Shown: positions 7,785 to 16,189, counted from the first letter of the stretch. The stretch: DNA of 39,267 nucleotides from Paracoccaceae bacterium (GCA_902632125.1 CACPBQ010000017.1:1-39267); one strand, 5' to 3'. Numbers and translations: made by a program. Notes: generated by a model not told the origin, from the letters alone.

Positions 7785-9298
7785 GCCGCCTCACCCGCCA
7801 TCATTAAGCCAAGGGTTTCCCTATCATGCGTTTCAGCTATTCTGAGCTTACCATCATAAATTACCATGATACGGTCAGACAAACTTAAAATTTCATCTAA
7901 ATCTTCAGAAATAAGGATAACGCCAGAGCCTCGTTGGCGCGCCTCCAATAGACGATTAGCCACATCTGCAGCGGCGCCCATATCTAAACCTCTTGTAGGT
8001 TGATTTGCCAGGATCAATTTTGGAAAAGCCTCAAAAACCCGAGCCAGAATTAATTTTTGAATATTACCACCTGACAGTAAGCGTGCCGAGGCGTTCGGAC
8101 CTGGACCTCTAACATCGTACTTTGAGCTTAAATCTGAGCAATAACGCATTATAGCCTCATGATTAAGCAAACCACGGCTTTGAATTTTACTACTATTTAA
8201 ATCTTCTATTATCATATTTTCCGCAACGCTCATCTGCCCAACAATACCATCTTTATGCCTATCTTCTGGTATGCGTCCGACTCCAGCCTGGATAATATTA
8301 GACGGATCAAATGAAAGAATATTTTCACCATCAATCTTAATCTTACCCGAAGACGGCTTTACTAAACCAGAAATAGCATTTGCCAGTATCGTCTGCCCAT
8401 TCCCGGAAATTCCAGCGATCCCTAAAATTTCATGCTTATTTACTGATAAATTTATGTCAGAGATACTTTCTCGCTTTGAAGAACCCGAAATAGTCAGATT
8501 ATCCACTTCTAATACTGGCTCTCCAACCTCTAATTTTTTTCTTGAAAATACTTTTGTTTCTTCTCCGACCATCAACCTAGCTATTTTTCGCTCGTTAGCT
8601 TCCTTGCTTGAAATTTCACCAACCTTTCGACCATGGCGGAGGACTGCTATTCGATTTGAAAATGCTAAAACTTCTCGCAATTTATGAGATATAAAAATAA
8701 CCGAGAGCCCATTTTGAGTCATGGCCGTAATATTATCAAATAACTTATCAGCTTCTTGTGGGGTTAAAACCGCTGTAGGCTCATCGAGTACTAAAATTTT
8801 TACGTCGCGATAGAGCGCTTTTAAGATTTCAACGCGCTGTCTCTCGCCTACCGTTAGTTTTCCAACTGCAACATTCATAGGTGCGACTAAGCCGCTATCA
8901 TTCATAATTTTTTGAACTTTTTGCATTGCTCTGGATTTATTCCGTCTCAATTCTAGGAATTTTTCTGATCCAAGCATAATATTATCAAGGGCATCTAAAT
9001 TTTCTGCTAGGGTAAAGTGTTGATGCACCATACCTATCCCTGCAGCAATTGCAGCCTGAGGGTTACCTAGCTGTAATTGGTTAGCTGTTCCTGAACTGTC
9101 AAAAATATCAATGCTTCCGGAGTCTGGCATATAATGACCAAACAGCATATTCATTAGGGTTGTTTTTCCAGCTCCATTTTCACCCAACAGAGCAAGCACC
9201 TCACCTTTAAAGAGTTCCAAATTAATTGATTGGGCTGCCTGAACGGACCCAAACGTTTTAGACAAACCATTTAGAGTTAAAACGGGTGAAGAGGTCAT
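7781..9298 (-). CDS. Nucleoside-type ABC transporter ATP-binding protein (two NBDs)
   Basis: This protein of about 505 residues has two tandem ATPase domains, like RbsA/NupO-type importers. The first has Walker A GENGAGKTT (about residues 39-47), a Q-loop MVHQHFTLAENL, signature LTVGERQRVEI and Walker B ILVLDEPTAVLTP. The second has a degenerate Walker A (GISGNGQT, no lysine), signature LLSGGNIQK and ILANQPTRGLD, where the usual Walker B glutamate is Gln. This asymmetry is normal for the family: one site hydrolyses ATP, the other is structural. ATG at 9298 is chosen. A GTG at 9316 would place the start inside the hairpin that separates this gene from the binding-protein gene. It overlaps permease 1 by four bases. 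Confidence 0.93.
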   Translation of the reverse strand: MTSSPVLTLNGLSKTFGSVQAAQSINLELFKGEVLALLGENGAGKTTLMNMLFGHYMPDSGSIDIFDSSGTANQLQLGNPQAAIAAGIGMVHQHFTLAENLDALDNIMLGSEKFLELRRNKSRAMQKVQKIMNDSGLVAPMNVAVGKLTVGERQRVEILKALYRDVKILVLDEPTAVLTPQEADKLFDNITAMTQNGLSVIFISHKLREVLAFSNRIAVLRHGRKVGEISSKEANERKIARLMVGEETKVFSRKKLEVGEPVLEVDNLTISGSSKRESISDINLSVNKHEILGIAGISGNGQTILANAISGLVKPSSGKIKIDGENILSFDPSNIIQAGVGRIPEDRHKDGIVGQMSVAENMIIEDLNSSKIQSRGLLNHEAIMRYCSDLSSKYDVRGPGPNASARLLSGGNIQKLILARVFEAFPKLILANQPTRGLDMGAAADVANRLLEARQRGSGVILISEDLDEILSLSDRIMVIYDGKLRIAETHDRETLGLMMAGEAA

Positions 9299-9308
9299 AT
9301 TGAATAAG

Positions 9309-9330
9309 GTCGGCACAAGATTGTGCCGAC
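9309..9330 (-). terminator. Intercistronic hairpin after BMP binding-protein gene
   Basis: This is a perfect 10-bp inverted repeat, GTCGGCACAA and its complement, with a two-base centre (probably four unpaired bases in RNA). It lies 11 bp after the binding-protein stop and 11 bp before the ATPase start. The tail CTTATT is not a strong T-tract, so it is more likely a partial attenuator or a 3' mRNA stabiliser than a full terminator. Such elements keep the periplasmic protein in excess over the membrane parts. Confidence 0.7.
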
Positions 9331-9340
9331 CAATAGATTT

Positions 9341-10333
9341 CTAACCGTCTGATTGAGGCCGAGCGTCGTTTACATTTACTCGGAACAAACCATCTAATAT
9401 TTCTTGCTGTTTTGCTTTCACTGAACTAGCCACGTCAGCTGGCACAAGACTTTCATCCATTACCAAAGATCCGCCACCATAGGCCATGAAGCTATATTGT
9501 CCGTAATCAGCTGCTTCAAAATTACCTGATACAACATTTGCTATGGCTTTATCTATTGTGGCCTCCATATGCCATAGAGCAGAAGCCAAGATCGTTCCGG
9601 GATAATCACCCGATGTATCTATAACGTTACCAATGGCTTTCACGCCTCTTTCTACAGCAGCATCTGATACACCAAAACGCTCCGCATACATTATGTCGGC
9701 TCCAGCGTCCATCATCGCAAATGCACTCTCTTTTGCTTTAGGTGGGTCATACCAACTATCGATAAAGTTAACCATAAACTTCACATCTGGGTTTACATCT
9801 CTCGCACCATCCATGAATGCATGCATCAAACGATTTACCTCTGGAATAGCATAGCCGCCGACCATGCCTATTTTATTTGACTTAGTCATTGAACCAGCAA
9901 TCATCCCAGAAAGGTATGATGGCTCATGAATCCAGTTGTCGAATACTGCGAAATTTGGTCCAACACCTCCAAACGAAGAGCCCATTAAAAATGCGGTGTT
10001 TTGATAATCTTTTGCAACTTTACGAGCAGCTCTTTCTAAACCAAAGACTTCTCCTACTATGAGTTGTTGTCCCTGCTCTGCATATTCACGCATAACACGC
10101 TCATAGTCTGTGTTAGCCACATTTTCAGAGAATGTGTATTCTATGTCGCCACGATCAGCTGCCGTATTCAAAGCTTTGTGAATGCGGCTTATCCACTGTT
10201 GCTCAACCGGCAACGTATAAATTGCCGCAACTTTAATTTTATCAGCAGCAGCAATGCCCACTGATGAGAATAGGCTTGCGCTTGCCACTAAAGCGAGTGC
10301 CAACCTACGACTTATTTGGTGCGTAAGAGTCAT
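9341..10333 (-). CDS. BMP-family ABC transporter substrate-binding protein
   Basis: This 330-residue exported protein belongs to the basic membrane protein (BMP/PnrA-like) family. An N-terminal signal peptide has an RR-containing n-region, a hydrophobic core LALALVASASLFSSV and cleavage near AAA-DK. There is no lipobox Cys, so it should be a soluble periplasmic protein. The mature part starts KIKVAAIYTLPVEQQWISRIH and includes FLMGSSFGG, SYLSGMIAGSM, IGMVGGYAIPEVNR and MDAGADIMYAE, the family pattern for nucleoside-binding members. ATG at 10333 with GGGGGA five bases upstream is favoured over an upstream start at 10351. It is the first gene of the importer operon, and a strong hairpin follows its stop. 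Confidence 0.92.
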   Translation of the reverse strand: MTLTHQISRRLALALVASASLFSSVGIAAADKIKVAAIYTLPVEQQWISRIHKALNTAADRGDIEYTFSENVANTDYERVMREYAEQGQQLIVGEVFGLERAARKVAKDYQNTAFLMGSSFGGVGPNFAVFDNWIHEPSYLSGMIAGSMTKSNKIGMVGGYAIPEVNRLMHAFMDGARDVNPDVKFMVNFIDSWYDPPKAKESAFAMMDAGADIMYAERFGVSDAAVERGVKAIGNVIDTSGDYPGTILASALWHMEATIDKAIANVVSGNFEAADYGQYSFMAYGGGSLVMDESLVPADVASSVKAKQQEILDGLFRVNVNDARPQSDG

Positions 10334-10352
10334 ATTTTTCCCCCTTGTCATT

Positions 10353-10367
10353 ACACTTGAGAAGTGT
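10353..10367. promoter_or_regulatory. Short inverted repeat in leader of BMP operon
   Basis: ACACTT, a three-base centre GAG, and AAGTGT form a perfect six-bp inverted repeat, 20 bp upstream of the binding-protein ATG. It could be an operator half-site pair or a small leader hairpin. It is too short to assign a regulator. Confidence 0.35.
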
Positions 10368-10429
10368 GCTTTCGTTTACATAATTAATCAATAACTTATT
10401 TTATTTAAAATTGAAGAAACTAGAAAAAT

Positions 10430-10453
10430 GAGCAAATTTGAGCAAATATTTGC
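10430..10453. promoter_or_regulatory. 10-bp-spaced repeat and palindrome upstream of BMP operon
   Basis: GAGCAAAT occurs at 10430 and again at 10440, one helical turn apart. The second copy overlaps the perfect palindrome GCAAATATTTGC (10442-10453). The block sits about 100 bp upstream of the binding-protein start and just beyond the 3' end of the sugar dehydrogenase gene, a plausible place for an activator or repressor of the importer. The regulator is unknown. Confidence 0.35.
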
Positions 10454-10474
10454 AAAGCAATTCTTTTCTCAATG

Positions 10475-11605
10475 TTAATTTGGTGAAGTAAATTTTATTA
10501 AACGAGCATTAGATCCATCCTCAATGACCCAGATGGAACCATTCTTTTGAACTTCGATATCTCTAACTCGTACCCGCCATGAAAACCTTTCTTCCTCAGT
10601 GACTTTTTGACCATTAAATTTCAGCCTGACGAGCGACTTACCTTTTAATGCACCCAAAAGTGCTTGTCCCTGCCAGTCTTTAAATTCCCTGCCCTTATAG
10701 AAAGTTAGGCCTGATGGAGCTAACGTTGGGACCCAATATGCCACTGGTGCAGTAAATTCAGGCCTTGTATTATGTGACGGAATCACAGCGCCACTGTAAT
10801 GGTTCCCCTCCGAAACTAGCGGCCAGCCATAGTTAGACCCTGGCACGATAAGATTTAATTCATCCCCATGTCTTGGACCCATTTCATTAGCCCATAAATT
10901 ATTTTCTTGATCAAATGCTAAACCAAGCGCATTTCTGTGCCCAGTGGTCCAAAATGTCTTAGCTAATTCACCTTTGCTTTGAAAAGGATTCTGCTGTGGA
11001 ACCGTTCCATCATCATTTAGACGGACTATCTTTCCAAAATTGGTGTCCCACATTTGAGCAGGTTTTTGCATTTGCCGATCACCAGATGTGATGAATATTT
11101 TATTTTCATGGGTAGATCCCTCAGGACCAAATACTATTCGATGAGAAAAATGTCCCTTGCCTTCTACTGCTGGAAATTGCTCCCATATCCTTTGCCTGTT
11201 TTCTAGCTTGGGACTATTGAGGTCGCTTAATTTAGCTCGATCAACCACGGCATATCTTGTCTTACCTCCATCATCCGAAGTTATGTAAGAGAGATAAATG
11301 AGTTTATTTTTTTTATAATTTGGATGTGGGACAACATCACCCATTCCACCTTGCCCACCGTACTGAACTTTCATGATATTTTTGACTTCAGTTTTGGATC
11401 CAAAACTGTCCACAAGCCATAGTTTGCCTGGCTTTGTTGCGACCAAGAGATGGTCGTTGTCTATGAAAGATATTGACCAAGGGTAGTTAAATTTTAAGAC
11501 TACTTTTCCCTGAATTTTTGACCCTAGGCTCCCTTCAATTATGTTGTTTGCAAAACTGTGGCCAGCGGCTATTAACAGCAAAAAAATTAAATAAAATTTA
11601 TACAA
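10475..11605 (-). CDS. PQQ-dependent aldose sugar dehydrogenase (YliI/Asd-like)
   Basis: This 376-residue secreted protein of the glucose/sorbosone dehydrogenase (GSDH) family is close in size to E. coli YliI. A signal peptide covers roughly residues 1-19 (hydrophobic FYLIFLLLIAAGHSFA). Blade motifs follow: YGGQGGMGDVVPHP, HFSHRIVFGPEG, GHRNALGLAFD, EMGPRHGDELNLI, GSNYGWP and APSGLTFYKG, which include the PQQ- and calcium-binding region. The enzyme oxidises aldose sugars to lactones in the periplasm. The start appears to be TTG at 11605, with a GGAA element a few bases upstream; no ATG fits the signal peptide. No PQQ synthesis genes are visible. It precedes the BMP operon by about 140 bp on the same strand but probably has its own promoter. 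Confidence 0.88.
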   Translation of the reverse strand: MYKFYLIFLLLIAAGHSFANNIIEGSLGSKIQGKVVLKFNYPWSISFIDNDHLLVATKPGKLWLVDSFGSKTEVKNIMKVQYGGQGGMGDVVPHPNYKKNKLIYLSYITSDDGGKTRYAVVDRAKLSDLNSPKLENRQRIWEQFPAVEGKGHFSHRIVFGPEGSTHENKIFITSGDRQMQKPAQMWDTNFGKIVRLNDDGTVPQQNPFQSKGELAKTFWTTGHRNALGLAFDQENNLWANEMGPRHGDELNLIVPGSNYGWPLVSEGNHYSGAVIPSHNTRPEFTAPVAYWVPTLAPSGLTFYKGREFKDWQGQALLGALKGKSLVRLKFNGQKVTEEERFSWRVRVRDIEVQKNGSIWVIEDGSNARLIKFTSPN

Positions 11606-11796
11606 AAGTTTTCCATTCCACTCGAGTTAGATAAAATTATATTCATAGTTTTAATTTTACGAACAAAAATTTCTAACATTTTACCTAAAGCAAATAACCA
11701 ATGAAAAGATCAAAAATAAACAATATTATGCTTGGAGCCGATAAATTTATTCAACAATTTGGCATCACTCAGCGGTTTAAGTTCCAAGGTTAAATT

Positions 11797-12828
11797 TTGA
11801 TCTCTACAATACTCAAAACTCACTTAATAGCTTTAATTGGAGCTGGCTTATTTCTTTTAATAAATGCACCTTTGCCATGGTTATTCGGCCCCCTTACTAG
11901 CTGCCTTATCGCTGCTCTTTTTGGCTATAAATTAAAAGTGTACAAACCCTTAGGGGATGGAATGCGCACAATATTGGGGGTTGCAGTTGGTGCAGCGGTT
12001 ACCCCAGCATTTTTCTATAGTATTCCAAGCTTAACCGCTACACTTCTAATTATTCCATTATTCACGATTCTTATTGGACTGTTAGGAGTATTATTTTATA
12101 GAAAATTTTTCAAATTTGATTTTCCAACAGCATATTTTTCATCAATGCCTGGTGGTGTACAAGATATGATTGTGTTTGCTGAAGAGGCAGGCGCCAATGT
12201 TCGTTCAGTTTCTCTAATTCATGCAACTCGTATTTTAGTTATCATTGTTTTTTTGCCCATTTTTTTAAGTTCAGTTTGGGAAATAAATCTTACCAATCCT
12301 CCTGGAATGCCTATAAAGGAATTTCAGCCCCTACAACTCCTGTTGCTTTTAGTTAGTGCTGTTTTTGGATGGAGGATTGCAAAGAAAGTAGGTTTATTTG
12401 GCGCTTCTATATTAGGGCCTCTAATTTTGGCTGCAATTTTTAGTTTGTGCGGGCTTTTAACCAATCGTCCACCAGCTGAAATAATTTGGGCTGCACAATA
12501 TTTTATCGCAATAGGCATAGGTATAAAATATGAAGGAATTTCTTCAATTGAAATACGCCGTGATATTTTAGCTGGACTCATTTTCAGCATACTGCTGCTG
12601 CTTCTAACTACCTGTGTCTTAGTCCTCGTTTTAATTTTAAAAATAGCGGAACCAGTTGAGACTATTCTATCCTTTGCTCCCGGAGGTCAGGGTGAACTGG
12701 TTGTTTTGGCTATTATTGTCGGTGCGGATTTAACTTTCGTTGTAGCCCATCACCTATTGAGAATATTTTTTGTAATTTTAGGCGCTCCAATCGTGATGGC
12801 CATGTTACCACAAAAATATAAAGATTGA
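11797..12828 (+). CDS. AbrB-family membrane protein
   Basis: This 343-residue polytopic protein belongs to the AbrB (formerly called ammonia monooxygenase) family, which is duplicated internally. The first half has INAPLPWLFGPL near the N-terminus, MRTILGVAVGAAVTP and SSMPGGVQDMIVFAEEAG. The second has SILGPLILAAIF and FAPGGQGELVVLAIIVGADL followed by VAHHLLRI. About nine or ten membrane helices are expected. Family members are thought to be transporters or regulators of membrane processes; the substrate is unknown, and the old monooxygenase name is misleading. The start is TTG at 11797, after an AAGGT element; no in-frame ATG precedes the conserved PLPWLFGP. The 190-bp region upstream shows no clear motif. 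Confidence 0.85.
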   Translation: MISTILKTHLIALIGAGLFLLINAPLPWLFGPLTSCLIAALFGYKLKVYKPLGDGMRTILGVAVGAAVTPAFFYSIPSLTATLLIIPLFTILIGLLGVLFYRKFFKFDFPTAYFSSMPGGVQDMIVFAEEAGANVRSVSLIHATRILVIIVFLPIFLSSVWEINLTNPPGMPIKEFQPLQLLLLLVSAVFGWRIAKKVGLFGASILGPLILAAIFSLCGLLTNRPPAEIIWAAQYFIAIGIGIKYEGISSIEIRRDILAGLIFSILLLLLTTCVLVLVLILKIAEPVETILSFAPGGQGELVVLAIIVGADLTFVVAHHLLRIFFVILGAPIVMAMLPQKYKD

Positions 12829-12855
12829 CTTCAATAACTCGTCGCAGCAAATAAG

Positions 12856-13557
12856 CTACATATGCCTTGTAACGCCACCGTCCGACCTAATGCTTTGACC
12901 AGTTATGTAACTACTATCATCAGATAATAAAAATGCGGCAACCTTTGCCTGTTCTTCAGCTCTAGCCAACCGATTTAGTGATGATAATTTTGCAAATTCA
13001 TCAGGTAAATTCAAACTGTCAGTAAAACCCGGCAGAAGGCAATTCATTCGGATATTATCTGCCCCGTACCTGTCTGAAAATAATTTTGTAAACGAAGAAA
13101 CCCCTGCCCGATAAACACTGGATGTAGGAAAAGTAAGACTTGGTTCAAAAGCAGAAAAAGTAGTAATATTTACTATTGATCCACCCCCTTGTTCTAGCAT
13201 TATTGGAGTTACTAATTTTGCGATCCGAATGACGGGTTTAATGATCATTTGATTTGCTTTGTCCCAGTCTTCATCCTCAATTTCCAAAAGATCACCTTTC
13301 GGAGGTCCTCCCACGTGGACCAAAACCGAGTCAATTCGCCCATATTTCTCCATTGTAAAATCAATAATATTTTTCAAATTTTCAGGAACCTCGGCTTTTC
13401 CGCGTAAAGCAATACCGTTCAATTCTTCAGCTAGTTGTTCACAACTATCGGATGGTGACATTAGTGAGATTTTATAACCTCTTTTTTGCATTTCTTTTGC
13501 CGTAGCAGCGCCCATGCCCCTACCACCACCTATTACTAGACAAGTTTTTTCTGCCAT
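12856..13557 (-). CDS. SDR-fold protein lacking the catalytic Lys (degenerate short-chain dehydrogenase)
   Basis: This 233-residue Rossmann protein has a cofactor loop GGGRGMGAA and the C-terminal LLSDDSSYITGQSIRSDGG typical of classical SDRs. Its active site is not canonical. The YxxxK position reads YRAGV (Y149, with Val at 153). The Ser position, three residues after the conserved VN, is Thr (about T133), and the active-site Asn region reads MIIKP. VHVGGPP replaces the common NNAG. It may be a non-catalytic or differently catalytic subgroup. ATG at 13557 with GGTGG upstream is preferred over GTG at 13566. It is divergent from the quinone oxidoreductase gene across 120 bp and convergent with the AbrB gene. 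Confidence 0.85.
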   Translation of the reverse strand: MAEKTCLVIGGGRGMGAATAKEMQKRGYKISLMSPSDSCEQLAEELNGIALRGKAEVPENLKNIIDFTMEKYGRIDSVLVHVGGPPKGDLLEIEDEDWDKANQMIIKPVIRIAKLVTPIMLEQGGGSIVNITTFSAFEPSLTFPTSSVYRAGVSSFTKLFSDRYGADNIRMNCLLPGFTDSLNLPDEFAKLSSLNRLARAEEQAKVAAFLLSDDSSYITGQSIRSDGGVTRHM

Positions 13558-13677
13558 TTTATCCACCCTTTTTTATATTCAGTTTAAAATCTAAATTATT
13601 AAATTTTTACCTATTGGCGCTATTAAAATTTCATCTATTTGATATGCTTAATAATATAAACTTAAAAGGAGAATTAT

Positions 13678-14664
13678 ATGCCAAAGGCAATTTGTGCGGA
13701 TAGGCCTGGAGGAATAGAGGTATTAGATTGGCGAGAAATAGAAACACCACATTTAGGACCAAATGATGCATTGATTCACCAAACTAAAATTGGATTGAAT
13801 TTCATAGACGTTTATATGACGAGTGGTACATACCCATTTCCAGAAAATGGTCCCCAAATTCCCGGCGGAGAAGCTGCTGGAGTAGTTGCAGAATTGGGTA
13901 AAAATGTAAGTCACCTGAAAATCGGAGACAGAGTTGCATACACCACGCCTAACGGAGCATATAGAGAAGAACGGGTTTTGCCTGCGGAAAAATTAGTAAA
14001 ACTGCCCGACGATATTACTGATGAAGTAGCTGCCGCATCAATGCTTAAAGGTATGACGGTCGAATACTTATTAAATAGATCGTTCAAAGTCCAAAATTCT
14101 CACAGAGTTTTATTTCACGCCGCAGCTGGCGGTGTTGGCTTGATAGCTGGTCAATGGCTCAAGTACATTGGTGCAGAAAGTATAGGAACTGTTGGAAGTG
14201 ATGATAAGATCAAACTTGCAGAAGATGCAGGTTATGATCACGTAATAAATTATAATAAATCAAACTTTGTAGAAGAAGTACAGCGCATCACGGGTGGCAT
14301 TGGTGTTGATGTCGCATACGATAGCGTGGGGCAGGCAACATACCCTCATACACTTTCTTGTTTAAAGAAATTTGGTTTATTCGTCTCTTTTGGCCAGTCG
14401 AGTGGTGTTATACAGGATATTGCTATGGGAGACTTGGCTAAAAATGGATCGCTTTACGCTCAAAGACCAACTTTGTTTGATTTCATATCAAGCAAAGAAA
14501 GCTTAAAACAAGTTTCCGAAAATATGTTTAAAATGCTGGCTGAAAGTCATGTAAAAATGCATATTAATCAAAGGTACGCTTTGAAAGATGTACCAAAAGC
14601 CTTTGAAATGCTTATGGCTCGAAAAACTACTGGAGCCACAGTCTTTGACGTAGGGAGAGGATGA
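13678..14664 (+). CDS. Quinone oxidoreductase (zinc-free MDR family)
   Basis: This 328-residue medium-chain dehydrogenase/reductase is of the QOR type. It has an N-terminal GroES-like domain (IGLNFIDVYMTSGTYPFP, IPGGEAAGVV, IGDRVAYTT) and a Rossmann domain with FHAAAGGVGLIAGQWLK as the NADPH-binding loop, followed by TVGSDDKIKLAEDAGYDHVINY. The catalytic zinc ligands of alcohol dehydrogenases are absent, as expected. It reduces quinones or similar alpha,beta-unsaturated carbonyls with NADPH. ATG at 13678 has AAGGAG seven bases upstream, a strong ribosome binding site. Its stop overlaps the start of the cupin gene, so these two form the head of a short operon that may extend to the PLP enzyme. 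Confidence 0.92.
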   Translation: MPKAICADRPGGIEVLDWREIETPHLGPNDALIHQTKIGLNFIDVYMTSGTYPFPENGPQIPGGEAAGVVAELGKNVSHLKIGDRVAYTTPNGAYREERVLPAEKLVKLPDDITDEVAAASMLKGMTVEYLLNRSFKVQNSHRVLFHAAAGGVGLIAGQWLKYIGAESIGTVGSDDKIKLAEDAGYDHVINYNKSNFVEEVQRITGGIGVDVAYDSVGQATYPHTLSCLKKFGLFVSFGQSSGVIQDIAMGDLAKNGSLYAQRPTLFDFISSKESLKQVSENMFKMLAESHVKMHINQRYALKDVPKAFEMLMARKTTGATVFDVGRG

Positions 14665-15077
14665 TGTCATCAGGTATATGGAAAGGCCAAGCATTTTGTG
14701 TAAGTCATGCAGATGGAACAGGTACATTCAAAAGTCATTTTACTGGCGGTCTTCGAGCTTTTTTTGAATATCGTGATTTAGGTATTAATCATGCAACAAA
14801 AGGGAAATTCTCAGCAAATGTGATTAGGGCCGTTCCTGGCAGGCATGCCGAACCAGCTTGGCATATCCACCACTTAGATTTTCAAATGATTTATATACTT
14901 CAAGGTTGGGTTACCTTTGAATATGAAGGACAAGGAGAAATAACTTTCCGGCCAGGATCAGCAGCGCTCCAGCCCCCTGGAATAAGGCATAGGGAAGTCC
15001 AGCATAGCGATGACCTTGAACTTATCGAAATCACATCTCCTGCGGAGTTTGAAACCGAAACGGTTAAACAGCCTTAG
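14661..15077 (+). CDS. Cupin-domain protein
   Basis: This 138-residue single-cupin protein has the metal-site first motif as AWHIHHLDFQMIYILQGW (about residues 68-85), with two or three histidines and an acidic or Gln partner. The second motif region reads GSAALQPPGIRHREV (about 104-118). Small cupins bind Fe, Mn or Zn and act as dioxygenases, isomerases or ligand sensors; this one cannot be assigned. ATG overlaps the quinone oxidoreductase stop by four bases, with GGGAGAGG just before it. The PLP enzyme gene follows after 26 bp, so all three are probably co-transcribed. Confidence 0.85.
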   Translation: MMSSGIWKGQAFCVSHADGTGTFKSHFTGGLRAFFEYRDLGINHATKGKFSANVIRAVPGRHAEPAWHIHHLDFQMIYILQGWVTFEYEGQGEITFRPGSAALQPPGIRHREVQHSDDLELIEITSPAEFETETVKQP

Positions 15078-15103
15078 TAAACTTTTTAAGAAAGCATTCA
15101 TTT

Positions 15104-16189
15104 ATGAATAGTCTAGACAGTTTAAAGTCTTCTATCATCAGCCAATTCGGCACACCTTGTGCAGTTATTGACTTGGATATAATCAAAAAAAATATCCTCC
15201 GTGCACAGAAAATTTGTGATGTAGCTGGAGTAGCCAATCGTCCGCACATTAAAACGCATAAATCACCCCTCCTGGCGAAAATGCAAATAGATGCAGGCGC
15301 CCGCGGGATAACTTGTCAAAAGCTCGGGGAAGCCGAAGTAATGGCAGAAGCAGGTATAGACGATATTTTAATAGCAACAAATATTTTGGGTGCTGCTAAA
15401 TCGGGTCGTTTAGCTAATTTGCAGAAAAGACTTCCACTAAAAGTTTGTGCAGACAACCAAATCTCTCTCAGAGAATACTCAATAGCTGCAAAAGCTGCAA
15501 ACCGTCCATTAGATGTTCTTATTGAGTGTGATACTGGACAAAAGCGAGCTGGCGTGGAAGAGCCTAAAGAAGCTGCCCGCCTTATCCAATTAATTTTGAA
15601 AGATGACTGGTTGAAGTTTACTGGGCTTCTTTATTATCCCCCACTTAACGGTTGGGAAGACACACAAGTATTTCACAACTCACTAACCAAAATGCTTGAC
15701 GATTTAAAAGTTGAAGCCAAAATAATATCTACCGGCGGAACACCAAACTTTGCGAACATTGGAAAGCTTACAGGAGCCACAGAACATCGGGCCGGAACTT
15801 GTATTTTTAATGATATGATGATGGTTGAAGACGGTTTCGCTCAAATAACTGACTGCGCTTTTCGAGTATTTACCAGCGTAGTCAGTAGAGCAAATGACGA
15901 CCGGGGGATTTTAGACGCTGGTTCAAAAACACTCACTTCCGACACTGGGGGGTTGCAGGGGTACGGTTATATTACCGAGTACCCTGAAGCCAAAATAATA
16001 AAATTTTCAGAAGAGCACGGATTTTTAAATCTAACGGATTGCACTAAAAAACCTACGGTGGGAGAAATTGTCTCTGTCGTACCCAATCATGTCTGCGTAG
16101 CGGTTAACATGGTTGATCAATTGGTTGTGGTTCAAAATAAAAGAGTAATGAAAACGATACCAGTAGCTGCCCGCGGAATGCTAGTATAA
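15104..16189 (+). CDS. D-threonine aldolase / D-serine dehydratase-like PLP enzyme
   Basis: This 361-residue fold-type III PLP enzyme has an alanine racemase-like barrel at the N-terminus and a D-ser_dehydrat domain at the C-terminus. The PLP lysine is in RPHIKTHKSP (probably K50). ITCQKLGEAEVMAEAGI is a conserved strand-helix. The C-terminal VVPNHVC supplies the metal ligands H329 and C331, matching the His-x-Cys pair of eukaryotic-type D-serine dehydratase; bacterial D-threonine aldolases often have His-x-Asp. The enzyme should act on a D-beta-hydroxy-amino acid in the cytoplasm, by aldol cleavage or dehydration. The ATG is preceded by AAGAAAG. It is the third gene after the quinone oxidoreductase and cupin, and a regulatory-looking gap follows it. 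Confidence 0.88.
   Translation: MNSLDSLKSSIISQFGTPCAVIDLDIIKKNILRAQKICDVAGVANRPHIKTHKSPLLAKMQIDAGARGITCQKLGEAEVMAEAGIDDILIATNILGAAKSGRLANLQKRLPLKVCADNQISLREYSIAAKAANRPLDVLIECDTGQKRAGVEEPKEAARLIQLILKDDWLKFTGLLYYPPLNGWEDTQVFHNSLTKMLDDLKVEAKIISTGGTPNFANIGKLTGATEHRAGTCIFNDMMMVEDGFAQITDCAFRVFTSVVSRANDDRGILDAGSKTLTSDTGGLQGYGYITEYPEAKIIKFSEEHGFLNLTDCTKKPTVGEIVSVVPNHVCVAVNMVDQLVVVQNKRVMKTIPVAARGMLV

Noticed and set aside
10334-10474. Possible purine or other riboswitch ahead of the nucleobase importer
   Set aside because: The leader has only a six-bp inverted repeat and AT-rich sequence; no conserved aptamer core or terminator-antiterminator pair is visible.
11797-12828. Ammonia monooxygenase
   Set aside because: That is an old misannotation of the AbrB family; none of the Amo subunit features are present.
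15147-15162. GG-N10-GC pattern resembling a sigma-54 site
   Set aside because: It reads TCGGCACACCTTGTGC, with the -12 element as TTGT-GC, and lies inside the coding region of the PLP enzyme.
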